Shown piece after piece: positions 31,435 through 41,383 of a stretch of 64,000 nucleotides of DNA (positions are counted from its first letter, which is position 1; the number at the start of each line of letters is the position of its first letter). The notes below the pieces were generated by a model. That model worked only from the letters and a program-made list of their open reading frames with translations, had not been told where the DNA came from and did no database searches. This DNA comes from Phaeodactylum tricornutum CCAP 1055/1. Lineage: Eukaryota > Bacillariophyta > Bacillariophyceae > Surirellales > Neidiaceae. The stretch lies in the NCBI RefSeq assembly GCF_000150955.2, contig NC_011675.1, positions 326,230 through 390,229 of the forward strand, in the 5' to 3' direction. Both the position numbers and the translations under genes were made by a program.

Positions 31435-31723
31435 TCCTTGGAAACTAAGGTTGATAGACTTTTGGCCCTCTGTAGTTGACTTCGCTACTTACAACTTTGC
31501 ATTCGGTTTCACAGCGTTCGCCCCTACAATTCACCAAACGTTTACAATACGGTCATACAATAGCTTACAGTCATCCCCACACAGTTTCTACAATTGCGCT
31601 TACATATCAATTTTACAATAGGTTGACAGCGATTGTTTTGTTCTCCGTCAAACACTCATTTTTGATTTGACAGTGAGTTGATATCTCGAACTCTAGAGCA
31701 AAGGATTTATTTTAAATTCAAAC

Positions 31724-31728
31724 CCGGT
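31724..31728. repeat. Left 5-bp target site duplication (CCGGT) of the copia element
   Basis: CCGGT directly before the left LTR, equal to 38632-38636 after the right LTR. Five base pairs is the usual copia duplication. Confidence 0.85.
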
Positions 31729-32106
31729 TGTCGTGAACGGACGACTTCTCACAAGACTCTCTTGATCACGTTGTTGTTTTGGTGGGTTGTACCGGGTTGC
31801 GGATTTGTTGTGGCCTATCTTGGGTCCACAACTGCACTCGCTATCAGTCAACCAATCTAGAGCTGTAAGCCTACTACTTACTAACTTCTGAGATTATGCA
31901 AACTTTATTTAACTATTCTCCTTTGGGTCAGAACCTCTCAGACCAGTGGGACAGCCCTCTTCATTCTTTTGGTTCTGCTCTGGTAATTATTCAATCTCAC
32001 TGGATACTTACATAGTTTGTATCTTTCCTCATATATTTTGTACTCTTGCATTGAGTATGCTAAACAAGTATTCTGAGTCCCATACTCTTGTATGTTCCTT
32101 GCAACA
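31729..32106 (-). repeat. Left LTR (3' LTR of the copia element)
   Basis: A 378-bp repeat beginning TGTCGTG and ending TTGCAACA, about 91 percent alike to the right LTR by eye. Confidence 0.9.
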
Positions 32107-33214
32107 CTCCCTTTCATACAAGATGAACCAACAAATTCAAACAGGCCAGGCTCTTGTCTCCTAAAGTGTGGGTCTGCCATCCACAGAGCAACTTTTGGTG
32201 CGCCAAAAGAGTTTCCCATGGCAGGCCCTTTGTCATGCAGTCTGCTAACTGCACCTTGGTATCAACTGGGAGCATCTGAATGTTGCCCTTGCATACATAC
32301 TCTAGAAAGAAATGATATTTGACTGCATAGTGCCAATGGTGAGGCTTAATTTGGGGAACATTTGCCAAATCAAAGCACCATTGTTGTCTTCAAACACTGT
32401 CAAATACGCCCAAGTAACTGCCTTCTGCTCAGCTAACCCCATACCTTTATGCACCCCTTTCACCAGTGTACAAAGCAGAATCCCTTTCACGAGTGTACAA
32501 AGCGGAATCAACTCTTGCATTGCTTGGGAAACCACAACTTGCTCTCCATTGTTGAAAGCAAATTTCTGTCTGCATCTTAGAAACCCAAATGAGCTGGCAA
32601 CTGGCAATAGTCAAAATAAAATCAGTCCTTAACTTTGCACACATAGGATCCTCATCATCCTCACGCTTCCATAACCCAGTGAAGTTGGCATCAATGCAAC
32701 AGCAAACCACTAATTTGCCAATTGGCTTCAAAATCAATCTGTCACAATTTGTTCCCTTCAGATAGCAACAAATTGGCTTCACAGCTTGGGCGTGCAACTT
32801 CTTTGGAGCATGAGTAGACCTAGCGTAGTGATGTACAGCAAAGGCAATCTCCAGCCAAGATTTTGACGCAAGGTAGAGCAGCATGCCAACAATGGATGCT
32901 GCGTAGCTCCAGTCTTAGGTCATTGGCTTGCCTTTGCCATCTTTCCCAAGTCCTTCCGTTGCAGCAGGCAAATGGTCAGAATTACAGTCTTCTAGACCCA
33001 TTGCCTTAATCACACAATTTATCAATTTGTGCTAAGTCAATTTTATTGCCCCTTTAGCATTGGGTTCAAACTGAATCCCAAGAAATGCCAACACATCTCC
33101 TTCAACAGTGAGTTGTAGCATCAAGCCCATGGCAACGGCTTGAATTTCAATGTTGCCCCAAAAGCAAGCAATACACCTTCCGCCAACATCATCTACCATA
33201 ACACTACTTAAGGA

Positions 33215-35195
33215 ACGGATAAATCACAGTTTGGATGCAAAAGGAAGTAAAGGAAAAGAGTGAGAGCAGGGACAGAGAGTAGGTTGTTGTTGTCTGTTTG
33301 AGTGGCCATTGTGTGTTTTTTTGTTAAGAGGGTATGGCATGGTCAGATGTCCATGGTAGGATTTGTCCGGTGAAATTCAAACTTTGTGCAACATTGGAGA
33401 TCAACAGATCTTTTTGGGAAATGCCAATGAATCCAATATACCAGGCCAATGGTTTGACCAACCATATTAAGCTGAAATACAGCACACTCAACATGTCAAT
33501 GGGTTAACCTCCCCCACCATACTGCAAGAACATGGAGGCTACCGCCACAAAGTATTTGGAGCTGTATAGAGTGACACCAGCTCCAGGGGCACCAATACCC
33601 ATCCCACCCCATTGTCTGTGGCAGGTGCATGACAATGCGCCACAAGCAGAGGAGATTGCTTGGCATGTGAGGCAACTCAAGACCAAGAAGGCTCCAGGCA
33701 CATCAGGCATCTGCCCAGAAGATATGCAACACTGGTTGGAATTACACAAGGCAGGGGATAATAAGCAACTGTTTTGGCTCCTGACAGAAATTGTCCAGAG
33801 TGCATTCCTGACAGGCCAGTTACCTCAGGGGCTCAGTGTTGTGATGCTGGTCTTACTCCCAAAACTAGGCAGTAGCCACTTTTGGGGCATGGGGCTGTTG
33901 GAATCCATGTGGAAGCTCATCTTGTCAACTATTGAAACTGACAGATGTTGTGGAGTTCAACAATGCAGTACAAGACTTCCATCAGGTGAGAGGCACTGGG
34001 ACAGCGGTTCTCTGCAACAAGCTGAGTGGGCAGCTTGCGGTTGCAAGGAAAGACACCATAGTGCATATATACCTCAATCTGACCAAGGTGTACAACACCC
34101 TGGACAAGGCATGCAAACTCGCGTTTTTACGGGGCTACAATGTTGGCAAGAACATTATTTGGATTTTGGAAACCTTTTGGACATGGCATAAGGCGGTGCC
34201 ACAAGCCAGTGGGTACTATGGACGGGTCATCAAGGCTACACGCAGGGTGACATTGTCAGCCCCATGATCTTCAATATGGTAGTTGATTGTATTTTGAAGG
34301 CTTGGAAGACAGAGTTTGCTGCAACAGCTGCACAGGTGGAAGCAATTTCTTATGCAGATCATGGTGAATTATAAGCATTTCATGCTGCACCACCCAAATG
34401 ACAGGATCTGTATCAAGGAAGAAGGAGACAAAGAGCTACCCCAGTGCAAGTTGTGCTATGCACATTGCAGCACAGACAATGGGGACACATTTTCACATAA
34501 AGCTGTGTGAAGTAGGAAGAAAGCAAAGGCCACAAGGGATCAGGAGTTGGTGGCTCAGACTGCAACCTCCCATCAGTTTCATATTGATGGGGCAGTAGTG
34601 GGGCAGGTCAACCAGTTCAAACACTTGGGGAGACCAATTCTTGGAAAAGATAGCCATGACGGTGCAATCAGGCACAACATTCACAAGGCATGGGCCAAGT
34701 GGAACCTGGTTGCCCAAATTTTAGTCTGGGAGGAGGCAGCCTTATGTGCCATGGGAGTGTTCTACAAGGCAGTTGTGCAATCTGTCCTCTTATACTGCAG
34801 CAAGACATGGGTTCTTACCCTAGCTCAGTATGAACAGCTTGACGTATTTGCATCATGGGAGTGTTCTACAAGGCAGTTGTGCACTCTATCCTGTTATACT
34901 GCAGCAAGACATGGGTTCTTACTCTAGCTCAGTATGAACGGCTTAATGCATTTCATGACACTATGGCTTGGCAGATCTCAGGGTTGATCATACAGTACAA
35001 ACCGGCTATGGTCACCTGGGTGAAACCTGCATCAGCATTGGCACTGGAAATGGCTGGATTGTACCTGTTGGCCACTCATCTTGGCACCAATTGGGATATA
35101 TCTTGCCTTATGCAAGAATCTCCTGGACTTTGCAGCCCTGCGCAAAGGGACTGTAACACAGAACATGGCCCAGAAAAAATTCTGGACTGATGATA
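33215..35195 (+). mobile_element. Degraded LINE (non-LTR retrotransposon) inside the copia element
   Basis: About 2 kb on the opposite strand to the copia element. Reverse transcriptase blocks are recognisable across frames: KKAPGTSGICPEDMQHWL, VVMLVLLPKLG, a GIGLLE-like block (MGLLESMWKLI), then IYLNLTKVYNTLDKA with YNTLD at the place of the usual YDxLD, and GDIVSPMIFNMVVD. A SYADHG sequence stands where YADD is expected, so the active site is lost. Downstream comes a LYCSKTWVLT block typical of the RT C-terminus. No endonuclease domain is present, so the copy is 5' truncated, and several frame changes make it a pseudogene. Edges are approximate; I could not find a target duplication or a poly(A) tail. 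Confidence 0.75.
34750..34957 (+). repeat. Tandem duplication of 104 bp within the LINE
   Basis: Units 34750-34853 and 34854-34957 both begin CATGGGAGTGTTCTACAAGG and encode the same FYKAVV...LLYCSKTWVLTLAQYE segment. They differ at under ten positions, so the duplication postdates most LINE decay or has been kept alike by conversion. Confidence 0.85.
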
Positions 35196-38100
35196 GTGTG
35201 TACAACTCAAAATAGTTGACTCCTTTTACTTGCTGATCTCCTCAAACACAAAACCGGGCCTTGATCTTCCGCATCATCCCATCCGGAAATTGTTTCTTCT
35301 TGAATGCCCAAGTTGAAGGTAGGCATGTCTCCCTTTAGGAATCAAGCTCTTTGGAACAAGTGTCCATGAGCCATGCCTTTCTAACACCTTGATATCCTTT
35401 GCCATAGCCTCCTGATAGCCTTTGCTGTTGGGACTGCACATTGCTTTGTGATAATTTGGGATGTCAGGGTTGTGGCATTTTGTCAAAGCAGCATATGCTA
35501 AGGGGTTGCGGAAATTGAACATCTCTGTCTCAAAATTGCTCTTGCAAAAGGTCTGGTAGGCCAAATCAGCTGCCAACAAACTCTTTTGACGCTGAATCAA
35601 GTTACACGCCACGGCAACAAAACACAACAATATACCAGTAGTTGGTGTTGTAAATTTACTGAGGTATCCGTGTCCCTGACTGCCATCATATCCAAAATGA
35701 CAAGGAGGCCGACATTGTTGCAACTCTTGCTTGGGAGGAGGATCCTTGAAAAGAACTTGGGGTTCTGTTTCAGGTAGAGGTGGGCTGCACAGTGTCTTGC
35801 AAAAAACTTTAGAAGGTGACAAAATGCTTGGAGGCTTGTGAAGGCTGGGACTCTCTGGTACTGATGGATCTGGAATGGGAAATTGGTCTTCCTCACTTCC
35901 AGTAGTGGGCAATACAGCATTTAGATTAGTCAAGGGCAACAGGAAAGGCGTATCTGTAGCTCTCTACTCCCTCTCAAACAATAGATTGGTCCTGGGAGGA
36001 CCAACATGGGGTCCCTTGGTATGCTGTCTTGCAAATCCAACTGCGGTTGCACCCAATCCTCTTGGTTGCAAATATTTCTGAATTCATTTTAACGCTTGCT
36101 CAACCACTTGATGTTGTCTGCGTCAAAAAAAGACTGGTGTTGGGAACCGACAAACATTTTGGTCCACACATTGGTGTCAAACAGCTCCTTGGCAGACATT
36201 GAAAGTATGCTTGAGAAGCAGTTGTCTAAAAAACATGAAATTGCGGAGAAATGATAAGGGTTTGCAATTTGAGATCAATGGTACAGTCAAATAGTGCTTA
36301 TGCAACAAATCAAGAAAAGTATGCTTGAGAAGCAGTTGTCTAAAACAACATGAAATTGCGGAGAAATGATAAGGGTTTGCAATTTGAGATCAATGGTACA
36401 GTCAAAGAGTGCTTAAGCAACAAATCAAGAAAACTCCTTGTCTCAAACAGGGGCTCCACTTTGGAATTTTCTGTCCATCTTGCAATTTTGGGTCCAAAAC
36501 ATATGCTGGGCTTCCCCAAACATGCAAATTGTGCAACTGGTGTTGGGGAACCATAGTCTTCAATAATAAATCTATAGGAGCCGTTGTTGTCACCAACTTT
36601 GGACCATGATTGTACTGATAGACTGCATAGTCAACTGCCATAGGCCAATAGCATGCATCACTCACATCTGGCCACTGAATAGCTGCATGCATCATAAGCA
36701 TCCTTGTCATTGCCATTATTGTTCCAATTGATTGCTTGGCAACCCCATACTGATGATGTGCTCCAACGCTGCTGAAACCAATATGCTGTTGTATGTTGTG
36801 AACTACCAACACTGCAGTATCTGTTTGGTAGCTCTGAACTGTGATCCCATGATCTAGCATTGCTTGTTCAAACAAAGGTCTTGCCCAGAGAGTCTCACCA
36901 GCAGTAATTTTACACAAAGTTGAGCATGCACATAAGTGCTTGCATTGTCAACAAGAATCAATCATCCAGAATACACAGTGTCTGTAGATGATTTTCCTTT
37001 TGACTTAAGTCTTGATTTTGGATTTGCCAGACTTTGGAGTGACAATGTGCCAGCTTGCCTTGGCTTTCTTTGGATAAGATTTGTTTCTGTTACTGTTGGC
37101 AGCCTTGTTTTTGCAGTTGGGAGCATAGTGCCTGACTTCCTTGCACTTGTAGCAGGTGACACTGGACTTGTTGCCACTTTCCGCTCCCAACACAGCCTTT
37201 TGAATGAGGACATTGACTTCTGCCTTTGTGAGAAACCCAGCAGGGGCCCCAGATTTGTTGCCAGAGCCACCAGCTGGTCCCCACAATCCGCTATCAAGAA
37301 GCAACATGTACTTCCACTTTGTTTAAGTGAGACAGTCCAACATCCTTGCAGTTGTAGCAGATTCCTTGCAAGCTGTCTTGCGCATAAACCATTTGACAGC
37401 AAATCACTTGCTCATGAAATTGATCCAAAATTCTTCAATTTTGACAAAGCTTTGACCACAGGAAGCAGAACATCTTTTGGAAGTTGTTTTGGATTTTCCA
37501 ATTCAATGAACAAGTCTAGGAACAACTGTGCAAACTCACAAAGATTTTCTCCCTTGAAAGAAGCCAACTTGAGGGTCTCCAATTTTTCTTGCACTTTCTT
37601 CAGGCGTCAAATAGAATCCAACTGGACTTCTCCAACAATTTGCATCCAGACCATTGGTCCCGTTAGGGTCCTGCTGAAAACAAAAGGACAAATGCTTGCC
37701 ACCAAATCTGAATCAAGGTGGTTCATAAGCCACATACAAGAATCCTTCAGGTTTTTCTTGTTGTACTTGTCAAAAGTCCCATCCTTGCTTGCAGTGTCAA
37801 TCCAAGCTTTGGCTTGCAAAATGGTGAAACAAGAATGGAAGTTGAACAAATTTTTCATTTCCAATGTCAACAAGTCCTTTATGTAGAATACCGTATTCAT
37901 CCTGTGCGTCTCCATATGTGCCTGAGCATTGGCGGCAAAAGCCAACAGTGAGTAGTCCTTGCTAGAGCAACCAAACAACTTTGCACTTTTCTCACCCTGT
38001 TCTTTTCTCAAAGCATAGATCTTGAGTCCTTTCTCAAATCCCTGTGCATGGTAAGGGTAAGGTGTCATTAGTTCATCAATTAGAGCCTTGTTTTAATCAG

Positions 38101-38253
38101 GACTGGGTTCACCTCCTGTCCAAGCATGTGAGTCCACCAAGCCATATGTTTTGGTGCGACAGTACCACTCATCACTGCAAATGTACCTTTGAAGACTTCA
38201 CCACCTGCTGTAGCTTTGGTCTGCATCAGTCGGATGCGTTGGGCTTGATAACT

Positions 38254-38631
38254 TGTTGTGAATGGACAACTTCTCACAAGACTCTTGTTCATGGTGTTGT
38301 TTTGGTAGGTTGTACTGGGTTGTGGAGCAGTTGTGGCCTATCTTGGGTCCACAACTGCACTTGCTATCAGTCAACCAATCTAGAGCTGTAAGCTTACTAC
38401 TATACTAACTTCTGAGATTATACGAACTTTATTTGACAATTCTCCTTTGGGTCAGAATCTCTCAGAGCAGTGGGACCAGACCTCTTCATTCTTACGGTTC
38501 TGCTCTGGTAATTATTCAATCTCACTGGATACTTACATAGTTTGTATCTTTCCTCAAATATTTTGTACTCTTGCATTGAGTATGCTAAACATGTATTCTA
38601 AGTCCCGTACTCTTGTCTGTTCCTTGCAACA
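38254..38631 (-). repeat. Right LTR (5' LTR of the copia element)
   Basis: A 378-bp repeat beginning TGTTGTG and ending TTGCAACA; partner of 31729-32106. It would carry the element's promoter. Confidence 0.9.
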
Positions 38632-38636
38632 CCGGT
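38632..38636. repeat. Right 5-bp target site duplication (CCGGT)
   Basis: Matches 31724-31728 on the other side of the copia element. Confidence 0.85.
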
Positions 38637-39003
38637 TATCAAAATTTACAGTTTACACCAAAGTCCACCCACCACCTTCTGGCGGTCGGTTGATATTCTT
38701 CATTGCTACTTTTAGCAGTCACCATCGTAACACAGGTAAGATTACTCACACATCGATCGTGTTTCTTTTTTGAGAAAATTCGCTATTTGGGATGAGCAGG
38801 GGTGAAAATTACGCCATTTGGGAAAAGATACTCTGATTCTAAATGTTTTTTTCACGAGGGAAATAGTTTGTAAGTAAAAGTTTTAGTTAAGAACAACTCC
38901 CTATCCTGTCTATAGCCATGTGGATTCAATTTCGCAGTTCCCTCCATCACTTTCTACCTCGCTCGTGCGGAACGATCGCCGCAACATCTCGCTTCCTTTG
39001 CTT
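38637..39003. other. Flank between the copia element and the methyltransferase gene
   Basis: About 370 bp. It contains two similar phrases (CGCTATTTGGGA and CGCCATTTGGGA, 38781-38822) but no gene. Confidence 0.4.
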
Positions 39004-40197
39004 ATGTGCTTTTCTCCGAGTGTTTTGGAAAAGAAAATTGATTTATATTCAGTGATGCCAATTTCAGTCGCCGTTTCCTTATTATGCCACCGTTGTATAT
39101 TATCATTAAATTTTGACGCACCTTTCCAAAGCATTATGGAATCACATTTAGATCTCATTGGAAGAATCACTGAACGACGCTCGATGGGTAAGCATCTGGC
39201 GTTTGCCAAAATTCTCCCTCAACCTGGAGATGAAACGATTGGTCGCTCTCTAAAATGTTCAAACGATACAATAGCCAAGGTGTCCGTAGTGTTTCGAAGT
39301 GCGTGTTTTGACCAACCTCATGAGAATGACGGCGTCTTTCCTGCGAAACGGTCTCAAATTCCGTACGGTGCAATTGTGGAAATAAGAATTCGCAAATCCT
39401 CAAACGAAGACGATCAAAAGCAAAATAGATGGGTTGTAGCACGCTGGAGGATTCTAGTTCACCCTACTGATCGAGCCCTAGAAGTTGCCGCTGTCGTCGG
39501 TGGCGGATTTTCTTATTCAAAATTTCTGAAAATCCGTGCAGATGCATTTCTTCACACTTGCTCGGGCCAGAGGAAACAAATGTTGTCAAAGACTGTGAAA
39601 CCAACAGCACGCCGTGATTCATCACTTGAGCGCAAGGATTACGCTAGATCCAAAGCACTTCGAGCAAAGATATTTGCCTCGTGGATAACAGAGCATATGC
39701 TTCGCAACGACGGGTCGGACCGTATTTTAGACGTGGCCGGAGGCAAGGGACAACTTTCACGTGAGCTATCCCTTAAAGCCCGAGTACCTTGTGTCGTTGT
39801 TGATCCTCTGATTCGGAGGCCCCCAAAGTTTAATGATTTATTAAAAGCCGATGCCCCTTTGCCAGAGTTCCGCTCACATAAATTCCTGAAGGACCAGGAG
39901 AAAACGATGTCTATCGTTTCTGATTCCACTTGTTTGCTTGGCCTTCACCCAGACGAGCCCACTGAAGATATTTTGGATCTGTCTTTGAGGTACAATCTGT
40001 CAGTTGCAATTGTGCCTTGTTGTGTCTTTCCATCACTTTTTCCACAGAGGTCTCTCGCGAATGGAGTTCCGGTAAGAACATATGAACAGTTTTTAGCATA
40101 CTTGCTAGAGAAGAATTCTCGACTGCATATTGCGCAACTTCCGTTTGAAGGGAGAAATTATGTGATATACTGCAAAGTAGACGGTGAAACTCATTGA
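39004..40197 (+). CDS. OB-fold-like plus SAM-dependent methyltransferase protein
   Basis: The C-terminal part is a class I methyltransferase: motif I is DRILDVAGGKGQLSRELS with an acidic residue VVVDPL after the second strand, and a later LLGLHPDEPTEDILD and VAIVPCCVFP take the place of motifs IV-V in RNA methyltransferases of the Trm13/METTL25 kind. Before it lies GRITERRSMGKHLAFAKIL followed by beta-rich sequence, which resembles the OB-fold of class II aminoacyl-tRNA synthetases. The pairing suggests an RNA, perhaps tRNA, substrate; this is inference. The start is uncertain: in-frame ATGs lie at 39004, 39055 and 39136, and the recognisable homology begins only after the last. The gene converges on the YchJ gene with 90 bp between the stops. 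Confidence 0.68.
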   Translation: MCFSPSVLEKKIDLYSVMPISVAVSLLCHRCILSLNFDAPFQSIMESHLDLIGRITERRSMGKHLAFAKILPQPGDETIGRSLKCSNDTIAKVSVVFRSACFDQPHENDGVFPAKRSQIPYGAIVEIRIRKSSNEDDQKQNRWVVARWRILVHPTDRALEVAAVVGGGFSYSKFLKIRADAFLHTCSGQRKQMLSKTVKPTARRDSSLERKDYARSKALRAKIFASWITEHMLRNDGSDRILDVAGGKGQLSRELSLKARVPCVVVDPLIRRPPKFNDLLKADAPLPEFRSHKFLKDQEKTMSIVSDSTCLLGLHPDEPTEDILDLSLRYNLSVAIVPCCVFPSLFPQRSLANGVPVRTYEQFLAYLLEKNSRLHIAQLPFEGRNYVIYCKVDGETH

Positions 40198-40287
40198 AAT
40201 TCAACAATGGTCCTGGGTTTCTATTTTTAATATTATCTGGCTTGTAAATTGGATGGAGGTTCAATTTGTACGAAGACCGCTTCAAAC

Positions 40288-41025
40288 TTAAGCGTTTAGT
40301 ACCACGCTTTCGATTCCTATTACATCTGTTCGGACGTCTCCACCTGCATATCTCCACTGGAGCGGATCTCCGTCTCGGAGAAAACGAGATTTCTCGAGGA
40401 CGGTCAGTTCCTGTCCCGGGGCGCATTGAGAGGTTTCAGCCTTTGCCCGGAGTGTCACTTTGAAATCTAGATAAGCTTCGTCTGCATTATCTCCACTTTC
40501 TTGGTCACCGATCTCCAGCTTAACAAAATCATAAGAATCGAACATGCCGTCGCGATTCAAGCATTTTACCCATTCCAAGCGGTTTTCATTGTAATCTCTG
40601 CACGTCGGGTGTGTTGTCGCCATGATGTATAGAGGAATTCTATAGCAGAATGCAGAATACCGCGACCGTAGCACATCGATTGGCTCTTCGGTACGCTTTT
40701 GGCCATGATGATGTAGGGCGCAGCAGTTGCCATACTGTTTGTGGCTAAGGCAGGGACAGTCCTCGCCCTCAGCGTTATCGGGTACCCGAGACGGAAATTT
40801 GACCGCCACATCTTCTGCTGTCGGTGGAGGTACGCCAAACCCTTTAGTAGTAGACGCCGATTGTTTTCTATTGTTGGACTTTCTACTGGCGAACATGACG
40901 CCGACAGCTTCGGAAGGAGCGTCAAGAGAATGAAAAGGCCGCATACCGATAGGTGGAAGAGTTTGGAACGCTGTACACCCATGGTGTACGATAGCAGACG
41001 TGAATAATAGATTGATAAGCTTCAT
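40288..41025 (-). CDS. YchJ-like (UPF0225) SEC-C protein, plastid-type presequence
   Basis: A 245-residue protein. The C-terminal 160 residues match the bacterial YchJ family: CPCLSHKQYGNCC is the SEC-C-like metal-binding start, DVLRSRYSAFCYR and YIMATTHPTCR follow, and the end has a DFKVTLRA...SRFLRDGDPLQWRYAGG strand pattern. The biochemical role of YchJ is not established. The N-terminus MKLINLLFTSAIVHHGCTAFQT is a signal peptide followed by an ASAF-like CTAF, so import into the plastid is likely. This combination suggests a gene from the plastid ancestor or a later bacterial transfer that gained a targeting sequence. Single exon. Confidence 0.78.
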   Translation of the reverse strand: MKLINLLFTSAIVHHGCTAFQTLPPIGMRPFHSLDAPSEAVGVMFASRKSNNRKQSASTTKGFGVPPPTAEDVAVKFPSRVPDNAEGEDCPCLSHKQYGNCCALHHHGQKRTEEPIDVLRSRYSAFCYRIPLYIMATTHPTCRDYNENRLEWVKCLNRDGMFDSYDFVKLEIGDQESGDNADEAYLDFKVTLRAKAETSQCAPGQELTVLEKSRFLRDGDPLQWRYAGGDVRTDVIGIESVVLNA

Positions 41026-41383
41026 AACGATAAAAGGCGTTACCTCGTGAACGTTGCTCCTGTGTCGAGCGCTAGCAATACGAGTGTAGGCAAATGATTT
41101 GGTGAGATTGTTTTGTCATGATTTTGAAACTTCGGGCTCATCGTTGTTCTTGGTCGCTAATGGTAGTCACTGTCACATCAGCTTAGAAAAATATGTAAAC
41201 CAGCGAAGGACTGACGATTGTCGCTTCACATCGTTCACATCTAAGAGTACGAGCAACTGTTTCTGCAAAACATTCTGGAAGACCGATAGAGCTCGTAGGT
41301 ATCCGCCGTTCTCCCTGAATGTCAAACAGAGCTTTTCGCTCTAGCTTGTGTGAGACAATATCCACTCTTGTGCTCCCGACACC
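41026..41383. other. Intergenic, divergent promoter region
   Basis: About 360 bp between the YchJ and TFIIE-alpha starts. No feature recognised. Confidence 0.4.

Larger units (their letters stand above)
31729..38631 (-). mobile_element. Ty1/copia-type LTR retrotransposon, broken fossil with nested LINE
   Basis: About 6.9 kb, transcribed toward lower coordinates. It has two 378-bp LTRs (TGT...ACA) and a CCGGT duplication. Parts in order from the right: gag-like region (about 38,070-37,400), CCHC zinc knuckle (near 37,150; C-x2-C-x4-H-x4-C), integrase-like region (about 36,960-36,400), reverse transcriptase-like pieces (about 35,940-35,200 and 33,200-33,000) and RNase H-like region (about 32,890-32,110). 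The order with integrase before reverse transcriptase defines copia. It resembles the diatom CoDi group. The LTRs differ at roughly 9 percent of positions by eye, so the copy is old. It is clearly broken, with about ten or more interruptions, and a LINE has inserted between two reverse transcriptase pieces. Confidence 0.9.

Noticed and set aside
38781-38822. Two similar CGCxATTTGGGA phrases taken for a short repeat or regulatory site
   Set aside because: Only two loose copies, no symmetry and no link to a gene start; likely chance.
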